The position numbers were made by a program, and so were the translations under genes. Positions 1-5,199 of a stretch of 5,271 nt of DNA are shown piece after piece (position 1 is the first letter of the stretch; each line of letters opens with the position of its first letter). The stretch spans positions 1-5,271 of the forward strand of contig DAIDKG010000309.1 in NCBI GenBank assembly GCA_027450125.1, read 5' to 3'. The notes beneath the pieces were generated by a model. The model saw only the letters and a program-made list of their open reading frames with translations, was not told the DNA's origin and searched no databases. The DNA is from Bordetella sp. Lineage in GTDB: Bacteria > Pseudomonadota > Gammaproteobacteria > Burkholderiales > Burkholderiaceae_B.

Positions 1-352
1 AAGGCATGGCCATGAAGAAGATCATGATCACGCCGTGGGCGGTGAAGATCTGGTCGTAGTGGTGCGGCGGCAGGAAGCCGGCCGAATCGTTGTTGGCGAT
101 GGCCAGCTGCGTGCGCATCATGATGGCGTCGGCAAAGCCGCGCAGCAGCATGATCAGCGCCACGAAGATGTACATGATGCCGATGCGCTTGTGGTCGACC
201 GAGGTGAACCATTCGGTCCAGAGGTACTTCCACAGGCGGAAATAAGTGAGCGCCGCGACCACGACCACGCCGCCGAAAATAACGGCGGCCATGGTCACCA
301 TCACGATGGGCTCGTGGAAGGGAATGGAATCCAGTGAGAGTTTGCCAAACAT
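1..352 (-). CDS. cyoB: cytochrome bo3 ubiquinol oxidase subunit I, N-terminal part (runs off the window)
   Basis: This is the first 117 codons of the heme-copper subunit that oxidises ubiquinol and reduces O2 to water in the inner membrane while pumping protons. The visible protein begins [15 protein letters not shown] and carries [11 protein letters not shown] (51-61), [12 protein letters not shown] (69-80) and [13 protein letters not shown] (95-107). With the start at 352 the numbering coincides with E. coli CyoB: R71, D75, H98 and Q101 form the high-affinity quinol site, and H106 is an axial ligand of the low-spin heme. These residues identify a quinol oxidase rather than a cytochrome c oxidase. 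One membrane segment lies at about 17-37 and the next begins near 57. An extra ATG sits directly before the chosen start; I prefer the second ATG because it lies 6 nt from the GGAG and gives the family N-terminus. The gene follows cyoA within the same operon. The C-terminal part, including the binuclear centre, is outside the window. Confidence 0.97.
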   Translation of the reverse strand, partial: MFGKLSLDSIPFHEPIVMVTMAAVIFGGVVVVAALTYFRLWKYLWTEWFTSVDHKRIGIMYIFVALIMLLRGFADAIMMRTQLAIANNDSAGFLPPHHYDQIFTAHGVIMIFFMAMP

Positions 353-355
353 CAT

Positions 356-1264
356 TTACTCCGCGGCGGCGACCAGGTTCTTGGACTTGGGAGTGCAGAC
401 AGGGGAGTCCGTACCCGCGATCTTGGCCATCTGGGCATGCAGGATGAAATCGAACATGCTCGGGGGCGTGCTCGAGTAGAACGTGACCGGATTGTTTTCG
501 CTGGGCTTGTTCAGCGCGGCGTAGACATCCTGGGTCAGCGGATTATTGGCGGCGCGGGCCTTGGCGACCCAGGCATCGAAGCCCTTCTGGTCGGTGGCGA
601 CGGCGGTGAAGCGCATGCCCGAGAACCCGGGGCCGCTGAAGTTCGACGAGATGCCCGCGTAGGTGCCGGGATGGTCGGCGATCAGGCTGAGCTTGGTCGC
701 CATGCCAGACATCGCGTAGATCTGGCTGCCCAGCTGCGGGATGAAGAAGGAGTTCATCACCGTGGCGGACGTGATGCGGAAGTTCACCGGCGTGCCGACC
801 GGCATCGCGATCTGGTTGACCGTGGCGATGTTCAGGTCGGGATAGATGAAGAGCCACTTCCAGTCCAGGGCGACCACGTCGATGTTCAGCGGCTTGACGT
901 CGGACTTGATCGGCTTGTAGGGGTCGAGCTCGTGCGTGCTCGTCCAGGTCAGCGTCGCCAGGATGGCGATGATGATGCAGGGAATGACCCAGACCACCGC
1001 TTCGATGGCCGTCGAGTGCGACCAGCGCGGCGCATAGGTGGCCTTGGTATTGGAGGAGCGATAGCGCCAGGCAAAGACCAGGGTCATGATGATCACGGGG
1101 ATCACCACGATCAGCATGAGCCACAGCGCGGTCAGCATCAGGTGCTTTTCCTGCATGCCGATAGCCCCCTGGGGGTTGAGCAGTTCGGCTTTGCAGCCGC
1201 TGAGCAGCATGAGGGCGCCGACCGAGAGCGTGCGCGCCGTGGTTGCAAGGGACGGGATTTTCAC
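356..1264 (-). CDS. cyoA: cytochrome bo3 ubiquinol oxidase subunit II, lipoprotein
   Basis: Subunit II of the cyo quinol oxidase, 302 aa (E. coli CyoA is about 315). Residues 1-24 form a lipoprotein signal peptide ending in the lipobox LLSGC, with C24 the predicted lipidated cysteine. Membrane helices lie at about 43-66 and 88-107, and the rest is a periplasmic cupredoxin-like domain. The aromatic stretch LDWKWLFIYP (133-142), MNSFFIP (170-176) and FSGPGFSGM (209-217) are typical. The CuA cysteine and histidine ligands of cytochrome c oxidases are absent, replaced by N171, serines around 206-210 and F214, as expected for a quinol oxidase. The start is GTG: a TAG stop lies in frame two codons upstream, the next Met (19) would destroy the signal peptide, and AGAAGG sits 6 nt upstream. 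The tail lacks the His/Met-rich extension of E. coli CyoA and has a lone Cys (SPVCTPK). Its TAA stop directly abuts the ATGATG of cyoB. Confidence 0.97.
   Translation of the reverse strand: MKIPSLATTARTLSVGALMLLSGCKAELLNPQGAIGMQEKHLMLTALWLMLIVVIPVIIMTLVFAWRYRSSNTKATYAPRWSHSTAIEAVVWVIPCIIIAILATLTWTSTHELDPYKPIKSDVKPLNIDVVALDWKWLFIYPDLNIATVNQIAMPVGTPVNFRITSATVMNSFFIPQLGSQIYAMSGMATKLSLIADHPGTYAGISSNFSGPGFSGMRFTAVATDQKGFDAWVAKARAANNPLTQDVYAALNKPSENNPVTFYSSTPPSMFDFILHAQMAKIAGTDSPVCTPKSKNLVAAAE
359..362 (-). promoter_or_regulatory. ribosome binding site of cyoB inside the end of cyoA
   Basis: GGAG on the minus strand overlaps the last codons of cyoA. It is 3 nt from the first ATG (355-353) and 6 nt from the second (352-350). 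The spacing favours the second ATG, which also gives the usual CyoB N-terminus. The arrangement suggests translational coupling between cyoA and cyoB. Confidence 0.7.
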
Positions 1265-1270
1265 TGACTA

Positions 1271-1276
1271 CCTTCT
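1271..1276 (-). promoter_or_regulatory. ribosome binding site of cyoA (decides the GTG start)
   Basis: AGAAGG on the minus strand lies 6 nt before GTG 1264-1262. The spacing is good and supports GTG as the true start. An in-frame TAG at 1270-1268 excludes any upstream start. Confidence 0.75.
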
Positions 1277-1312
1277 CGTGGGTAATAAGGCCGCGATTGC
1301 AGCAAAGTCGGC

Positions 1313-1341
1313 ATAATAACGCTCAACCTCGGCCGGGGATA
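1313..1341 (-). promoter_or_regulatory. candidate sigma-70 type promoter of cyoA
   Basis: On the minus strand TATTAT (1318-1313) is a good -10 hexamer. At 17 bp spacing the -35 position reads TATCCC (1341-1336), which is poor. A good -10 with a poor -35 suggests an activator-dependent promoter, and the RegA-type box at 1343-1357 lies directly upstream. If transcription starts about 7 nt after the -10, near 1306, the leader is about 42 nt and the box is centred near -44. The start site is inferred, not shown. Confidence 0.45.
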
Positions 1342-1342
1342 C

Positions 1343-1357
1343 GCGGCACGATGTCGC
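1343..1357 (-). promoter_or_regulatory. RegA/PrrA/RegR-type box, promoter-proximal copy
   Basis: The plus strand reads GCGGC-N5-GTCGC; the minus strand reads GCGACATCGTGCCGC. This fits the gapped palindrome of half-sites GCGRC and GNCGC with 5 nt between them, as I recall it for RegA/PrrA and the Bradyrhizobium RegR-box. Against the RegR-box form GNGRC-RTTNN-GNCGC, the minus strand differs at a single T. It is 79 bp upstream of the cyoA start and next to the weak -35 element, where a class II activator would bind. The adjacent response regulator is the obvious candidate ligand; binding is inferred. Confidence 0.6.
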
Positions 1358-1371
1358 ACCTTCCCTCATGT

Positions 1372-1390
1372 TTGCACCGAATTGGTGCAA
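1372..1390. repeat. perfect inverted repeat TTGCACC-N5-GGTGCAA, possible operator
   Basis: Two 7-bp arms (1372-1378 and 1384-1390) flank GAATT. The total length of 19 bp and the short AT-rich centre look like a dimeric repressor or activator site rather than a terminator, since no T-run follows on either strand. It does not have the FNR core TTGAT-N4-ATCAA. It is centred at about -75 from the inferred cyoA transcription start, between the two RegA-type boxes. The regulator is unknown. Confidence 0.5.
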
Positions 1391-1405
1391 TTCACCCTGT
1401 AAACC

Positions 1406-1469
1406 TTGGTAACCCCTCGGGGAGCCCGACACAAGGGTGCGACAAAATGTCGCACCCTGTTGTTACCAA
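1406..1469. repeat. 8-bp inverted repeat pair TTGGTAAC / GTTACCAA around the distal box
   Basis: TTGGTAAC at 1406-1413 is exactly complementary in reverse to GTTACCAA at 1462-1469, with 48 bp between. The pair encloses the long palindrome at 1434-1458 but is not centred on it. It may be two half-sites of one regulator or the outer stem of a larger RNA fold, or it may be chance. Confidence 0.3.
1434..1458. promoter_or_regulatory. RegA/PrrA/RegR-type box within a 25-bp perfect palindrome, distal copy
   Basis: Perfect 11-bp arms (1434-1444 AGGGTGCGACA and 1448-1458) surround a 3-nt centre. The core at 1439-1453 is GCGAC-N5-GTCGC on the plus strand. On the minus strand it is GCGACATTTTGTCGC, which fits every position of the RegR-box consensus GNGRC-RTTNN-GNCGC as I remember it. 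It shares a 10-bp direct repeat (ATGTCGCACC on the plus strand, 1447-1456) with the proximal box at 1351-1360, and the boxes are 96 bp apart, about nine helical turns. It is centred near -140 from the inferred cyoA start and 47 bp after the regulator stop codon. As RNA it could also form a hairpin, but the bases that follow are not a U-tract on either strand, so I favour a protein-binding site. Confidence 0.65.
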
Positions 1470-1477
1470 TTTGCAAC

Positions 1478-1493
1478 CCGGGGCCAGCCCCGG
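1478..1493 (-). terminator. GC-rich hairpin after the response regulator gene, weak terminator candidate
   Basis: A perfect 7-bp stem CCGGGGC / GCCCCGG with a 2-nt loop begins 6 nt after the TGA stop of the regulator gene. On the minus strand it is followed by GTTGCAAATT rather than a U-run. It is therefore at best a poor intrinsic terminator and may only stabilise the 3' end of the mRNA. Some read-through into cyoA is possible. Confidence 0.3.
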
Positions 1494-1499
1494 CCGGCC

Positions 1500-2054
1500 T
1501 CAATCCTCGGCTGCAGGGTCGCGTTCGGGTCCCGGCTTCTTGGCCAGCTTGCGCTGCAACGAACGCCGGTGCATGCCCAGCAGCCGGGCGGCGGCCGAGA
1601 CGTTGCCGCCGGTCTCGGCCAGCGCCTGGTGGATATGCTCCCACTCCAGGCGATGCAGGGGAATCATGGTTTCCTCGATGGCCACCTCCCGCGACTCGCC
1701 CAGGCCCAGCGTGCGCAGGATCATGGGCACGGTCGCCGGCTTGGGCAGGTAGTCGTCGGCGCCGCGCTTGATGGCGTCCACTGCCGTGGCCACACTGGCG
1801 TAGCCGGTGACGAGCAATATGCGCATGTCGGCGCGCAGCGCGCGCAGCGGCGCGATCAAGGCCAGGCCCGAGTCCTCGCCCAGGCGCAGGTCCACCAGCG
1901 CGAACGACGGCCGCAGCGATTCGGCCAGGCTCAGCGCCTGGGCCGCGTCGCGGGCCAGGTGCGTCTGCAGGCCGTGGCGCAACAGGCCGCGCTGCAGGGT
2001 CCGCAGGTAAAGATCGTCGTCGTCGATCAAAAGGCCGGGGCCGGACAGGGTCAC
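1500..2054 (-). CDS. regA: RegA/PrrA/ActR/RoxR-family redox response regulator
   Basis: 184 aa, the usual size for this family of short NtrC-like regulators that lack the AAA+ domain. The receiver domain covers about 7-115, with the acidic cluster D11-D14, phospho-acceptor D55 in ALVDLRLGEDSG, T83 in LLVTGYAS and K105 in YLPKPA. A linker leads to a Fis-type helix-turn-helix at about 134-172 with the family signature RLEWEHIHQAL and NVSAAARLLGMHRRSLQRKL. This C-terminus is almost invariant in RegA/PrrA/RoxR proteins and is what identifies it. The start is GTG at 2054, overlapping the TGA of the kinase gene by 4 bp, with a weak GGA about 9 nt upstream; translational coupling is likely. Family members control terminal oxidases and other redox genes. 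Two candidate boxes for it lie just downstream, before cyoA. The symbol could equally be roxR or prrA. Confidence 0.93.
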   Translation of the reverse strand: MTLSGPGLLIDDDDLYLRTLQRGLLRHGLQTHLARDAAQALSLAESLRPSFALVDLRLGEDSGLALIAPLRALRADMRILLVTGYASVATAVDAIKRGADDYLPKPATVPMILRTLGLGESREVAIEETMIPLHRLEWEHIHQALAETGGNVSAAARLLGMHRRSLQRKLAKKPGPERDPAAED

Positions 2055-3298
2055 GATGCGATTCCAGATTGCTTGTGCAGCGGCAGGGTGAAACGGATGC
2101 GTGTGCCGCCGCCTTCGCCGGCAGTCGAGGTCATTTCGCCGCCCCACTGCTCGACAGTGGCGTGCGACAGGGCCAGGCCCACGCCCAGTCCCTGCGGTTT
2201 GCCGCTGTGGAACAGGCCCAGGGCCGGCAGCAGCGGCCGCTCCGGATCCATGCCGGCGCCGTAGTCGCGCACTTCGCCCCGCAGGATGCCGTCCTGGTAG
2301 GACAAGTGTAGTTCCACGCGCGGGTCGCCCGCTTCCTCGCCCGCGTCCGCGGCATTGTTCAGCAGCGCCTGCAGCAGATGCGCGATGGCGGGGTCGACCC
2401 GCAAGGTGGGCGGCAGCTCGCCCGTGCGCTTGAGCTCCACGGCGGGCCGCACCAGCGTCCACTGGCCCACCACGCGCACCAGGTCGACCTGGCTGGGCAC
2501 GGCCAGATTGCGGATGCGCTCGCGGCACAAGGCCAGCAATTCGCCCAGCGTCTGCACGTCGTGGCGCATCTGCTCGTCGGGCGGCCGCCCGGTGCCGATC
2601 TGCTCGGCGATTTCGTCGGCCAGCAGCGTCATGGTCGCCAGCGGCGTGTTCAGCTCGTGCGCCATGGAGGCCGCGTGGGTGGCCAGGGCGACGATGCCTT
2701 CGTTGCGCGTGAAGCGCTCGCGCAGCGCCGCCAGCTCGCGCTCGCGGCTGCGCAGGCCCGCGGCCAGGCGCGTGAGGAAAGAGCACACAATGGCCACGGA
2801 AATCAGGAAGGTGACCGCCATGCCCCAGGGCACGAGCGTGTGCTGGTCGTGCGGACTGACCAGCGGCCGGCCGAAAAGGGCCGACACGCCATAGCCGGCG
2901 ACGCTGGCCAGCGCAGCAAGCAAGGCCCAGAAGCGCGGCAAGGCCAGCGCGCCCAGCGCCGTCAGCACCAGAAACATCATGCCGAAGGGATTGGTGATGC
3001 CGCCGCTCCAGGCCACCATCCAGGTAAGCGCCAGCATGTCGGCCATCAAGTGCATGAATGCCGTGCCCGGCGCCAATTCTTCACTGTGCTTGGGCAGCGC
3101 GGTGGCGATCAGGTTGAACAGCACCAGTGCCAGCACGCCGCCCCACAAGGGCAGCTGGGGCAGCGAGACATCCAGGAACCTGCTCGCCACCAGGATGGCT
3201 GCGGCCTGCCCCGCGATGGCCACCCAGCGCAAGGCGCACAGCGTGCGCACGAAGGAGGGAGTCGCGCGCGGTGCAGGCGGACGCTGGGCGGCGAACAT
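2051..3298 (-). CDS. regB: RegB/PrrB/RoxS-family membrane redox-sensing histidine kinase
   Basis: 415 aa inner-membrane kinase. The N-terminal half (about 20-177) holds around six membrane segments, and GGITNPF at 99-105 is the RegB-family motif linked to ubiquinone sensing. The H-box is ASMAHELNTPLATM (210-223), with H214 the phosphorylated histidine. C258 in ALCRERI lies in the dimerisation region at about the place of the redox-active cysteine C265 of Rhodobacter RegB. The ATPase domain has an N-box near LLNNAADAG (312-320), G1 DYGAGMD (345-351), GLFHSGK (361-367) and G2 GLGVGLAL (370-377). All catalytic boxes look intact. The ATG start is fixed: the stop codon of the upstream dioxygenase is in the same frame, only 12 nt before it. 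The ribosome binding site is weak, so coupling to the upstream gene is likely. It shares a 4-bp overlap with the regulator gene, its evident partner. roxS or prrB are alternative symbols. Confidence 0.93.
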   Translation of the reverse strand: MFAAQRPPAPRATPSFVRTLCALRWVAIAGQAAAILVASRFLDVSLPQLPLWGGVLALVLFNLIATALPKHSEELAPGTAFMHLMADMLALTWMVAWSGGITNPFGMMFLVLTALGALALPRFWALLAALASVAGYGVSALFGRPLVSPHDQHTLVPWGMAVTFLISVAIVCSFLTRLAAGLRSRERELAALRERFTRNEGIVALATHAASMAHELNTPLATMTLLADEIAEQIGTGRPPDEQMRHDVQTLGELLALCRERIRNLAVPSQVDLVRVVGQWTLVRPAVELKRTGELPPTLRVDPAIAHLLQALLNNAADAGEEAGDPRVELHLSYQDGILRGEVRDYGAGMDPERPLLPALGLFHSGKPQGLGVGLALSHATVEQWGGEMTSTAGEGGGTRIRFTLPLHKQSGIAS

Positions 3299-3310
3299 GT
3301 CTCGGGCAGA

Positions 3311-4111
3311 TCAGGCGCCCTGGGAGAGCGCCAGGGGAACGCCGGGGCGCGAAGCCGACCGGGAACCCGGCAGCGGCTGCACGCTGTCGGGATGATAGGT
3401 ATGCACCAGCGACAGCTTCACGGCGTCGCTGGCGTTGCGCTGTGCCGCGTGCAGCGTGAGGCAATGGAAGAACACCGCGTCGCCGGGTTCGAGCGTGGGG
3501 CAGACCGCCCGCGCGATCCAGTCCCGATTGGCCGGCGGATCGGGCAGGAAGAATTTGTTCCGGTCGAACTGCTCGGGCCCGAAACCGGCGGCGTGCGATC
3601 CCGGCAGGAAGAACAGGCCGCCGTTATCGGCGGTTTCCCGGCCCAGCGCCAGCCAGCACGAAACCAGTTCGGGCGCGCTGAACGACCAGTAGCGGATGTC
3701 CTGGTGCCAGCCCGTCAGACTGCCGTAGGCGGGATGCTTGGTCATCACGCAATTGTGGTGCACGGTGGACAGCACCGGCGCCCGGCCGGACCGCGCAAAG
3801 TCGGGCTGCGTCAGGCCGAAATAGCCGGACAGCCAGTGCGCGATGCGCGGCGAAACCGCCCACTGCGCGAACAGCGGGTCGCGGCCGTAGGCATCGAGCA
3901 GGCGGCGAGCCGTATGGCCGCCGGCCGCCTGGCGCGAAGCGGGCGCGCCGGGATAGCGCAGGTCGGCCTCGTATTCGATGGGCTCGATCGCCTGCTCGAG
4001 ATGGCGCAGCGCCACGGCGCGCAGCGCCGACACCGTGGCGGCATCGGCAAAGCCGCGCACCACCACGAAACCCTGCTCGCGCAACAGCGCGATCTGGCTC
4101 GCTTGCGTCAT
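3311..4111 (-). CDS. phytanoyl-CoA dioxygenase (PhyH)-family Fe(II) oxygenase
   Basis: 266 aa, cytosolic; no signal peptide or membrane segment. The opening LLREQGFVVVRGF (9-21) is typical of the PhyH fold. The double-stranded beta-helix carries the iron facial triad: H136 and D138 in GWHQDIRYW (134-142), and H221 in FFHCLTLHAAQRN (214-226). NGGLFFLPGSH (163-173) is another family hallmark. Members hydroxylate varied small molecules with O2 and 2-oxoglutarate, so the substrate cannot be named. Eleven residues after the last histidine, where phytanoyl-CoA hydroxylase has the 2-oxoglutarate-binding arginine, this protein has K232. The ATG start is well supported: GGGGAG lies 6 nt upstream and it overlaps the TGA of the AI-2E gene by 4 bp. 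It is followed after 12 nt by the kinase gene, implying one transcript. Ectoine hydroxylase is unlikely, since no ectoine genes are nearby. Confidence 0.88.
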   Translation of the reverse strand: MTQASQIALLREQGFVVVRGFADAATVSALRAVALRHLEQAIEPIEYEADLRYPGAPASRQAAGGHTARRLLDAYGRDPLFAQWAVSPRIAHWLSGYFGLTQPDFARSGRAPVLSTVHHNCVMTKHPAYGSLTGWHQDIRYWSFSAPELVSCWLALGRETADNGGLFFLPGSHAAGFGPEQFDRNKFFLPDPPANRDWIARAVCPTLEPGDAVFFHCLTLHAAQRNASDAVKLSLVHTYHPDSVQPLPGSRSASRPGVPLALSQGA

Positions 4112-5199
4112 GGTCGACTCCCCGCCTTGGCCTGTTCGGCCTCGCGCTCTTCCTTCACGGTGCGTACCCACTCGCGCCACACCGACACCAGAAGCGCCAT
4201 CAATACCGGCCCGACGAACAGGCCCACGATACCCAGTGTTTTCACGCCGCCCACCAGGCCGAAGAAGGTCGGCAGGAAAGGCAGCTTGACCGGACCGCCC
4301 ACCAGGCGCGGCCGCAGCGTCTTGTCGACGATGAAAAGCTCGATCGCGCCCCAGGCGAGCAGGCCGATGCCGGCGCCGACGTGGTTCGATCCGATCAGGT
4401 AGAGCGAGACCAGCGTGAACGCGGTCGGCGCCCCGCCTGGCACCAGCGCCATCAGGCCGGTGATCACCGCCAGAAGCACATGCGCCGGCACCCCGGCGAT
4501 CCAGTAAGCGACGCCCAGCACCACGCCCTCGCCCAGCGCGATCAGGCCCATGCCCGTGACGGTCGCGGCGATCGTGGCCGGAACCATGCGAGAAAAACGC
4601 TGCCAGCGCGAAGGCAGTATGCGTTCGCCCAGCAGGTCGACCTGGGCCAGGATCTGCCGGCCGTCCTTGTAGAGGAAGAACAGTATGAGCAGCATGAATA
4701 GCAACGCCAGAATCAGCCGCGCGGCATTGCCCGCGAAACCCAGCACCATGCGGTAGATATTGCCGATGTGCTCGCCGCTGACCAGCTGCACCAGGTCTCC
4801 CAGCGCATGCGGTTCGCCAAGGTAGCTGTTCCAGCAGGCGGCGAGCTTCTCGCCCACCATCGGAATGGCGGGCATCCAGGCCGGCACTGCCGCTCCATTG
4901 CGGTTGGTGGCCAGCATCCAGGCAAAAACGCTGCTGGCTTCGCGAAAAGCATAGATCGAGGCCAGCGACAAAGGCACCACGAGCACCGCCAGCACCAGCA
5001 GCAGCGAGACGATGGCGCCGGCCGTCGTGTTGCCGTTGCAGAACCCCAGAATGCGCCGGTAGACCGGCCAGGTGGCCAGGCCGATGACCAGCGCCGCCAG
5101 GGCAGGCACCAGGAAATCGCTGAGAAAATACGCCCCCGCCAGGAGCACCAGCAACAATAGCCAGCGGGCGATCAGGGAAGCGGGCAGGACAGGCGGCAT
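4108..5199 (-). CDS. AI-2E family transporter (PerM/TqsA/UPF0118-type membrane protein)
   Basis: 363 aa polytopic inner-membrane protein of usual family length. Hydrophobic segments lie at about 12-27, 29-44, 60-82, 151-177, 207-235, 237-270, 275-292 and 308-341, matching the eight-helix pattern with a central soluble loop. Family features are PAWMPAIPMVG (106-116) in the loop, FFLYKDG (174-180), LVPGGAPTAF (252-261), DKTLRPRLVGG (292-302) and the C-terminal FFGLVGGVKTLGIVGLFVGP (312-331). The C-terminal tail is charged and cytosolic. Family members include TqsA (autoinducer-2 export), Na+/H+ antiporters and uncharacterised permeases, so the substrate is open. The ATG at 5199 is the first Met in frame; no clear Shine-Dalgarno is seen before it. 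It is the first gene visible in the four-gene unit and overlaps the next by 4 bp. Confidence 0.9.
   Translation of the reverse strand: MPPVLPASLIARWLLLLVLLAGAYFLSDFLVPALAALVIGLATWPVYRRILGFCNGNTTAGAIVSLLLVLAVLVVPLSLASIYAFREASSVFAWMLATNRNGAAVPAWMPAIPMVGEKLAACWNSYLGEPHALGDLVQLVSGEHIGNIYRMVLGFAGNAARLILALLFMLLILFFLYKDGRQILAQVDLLGERILPSRWQRFSRMVPATIAATVTGMGLIALGEGVVLGVAYWIAGVPAHVLLAVITGLMALVPGGAPTAFTLVSLYLIGSNHVGAGIGLLAWGAIELFIVDKTLRPRLVGGPVKLPFLPTFFGLVGGVKTLGIVGLFVGPVLMALLVSVWREWVRTVKEEREAEQAKAGSRP
4118..4123 (-). promoter_or_regulatory. strong ribosome binding site of the PhyH-family gene
   Basis: GGGGAG on the minus strand, 6 nt before ATG 4111-4109 and inside the last codons of the AI-2E gene. 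It supports the overlapping start. It is the strongest ribosome binding site within the four-gene unit. Confidence 0.75.

Noticed and set aside
437..1267. A 276-codon open frame on the plus strand opposite cyoA
   Set aside because: It mirrors cyoA codon for codon, has an Arg/Asp/His-rich composition and shows no domain. It is a compositional shadow.
1372..1390. The TTGCACC palindrome as an FNR/Anr site
   Set aside because: FNR-type sites have the TTGAT-N4-ATCAA core. Here the arms are TTGCACC and GGTGCAA with a different spacing, so the match is limited to the outer TTG and CAA.
1434..1458. The long palindrome as an intrinsic terminator
   Set aside because: The stem is strong, but neither strand has a T-run after it, and its core matches the RegA/RegR box that recurs at 1343-1357.
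1243..1752. Open frames on the plus strand across the cyoA upstream gap and the end of the regulator gene
   Set aside because: They have no family resemblance, no ribosome binding site worth noting and overlap the regulator gene on the opposite strand. The gap is better explained as regulatory DNA.
1500..2786. The regulator frame staying open to 2786, suggesting a longer response regulator
   Set aside because: The extension overlaps the catalytic part of the kinase gene in another frame and is Arg/Ala/Gly-rich with no domain. The receiver domain begins just after the GTG at 2054.
2378..4402. A 674-codon open frame on the plus strand across the kinase, PhyH and AI-2E genes
   Set aside because: It is antisense to three genes with clear family motifs, is rich in Arg, Gln, His and Gly and resembles no known family. 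Long open antisense frames are common in high-GC genomes.
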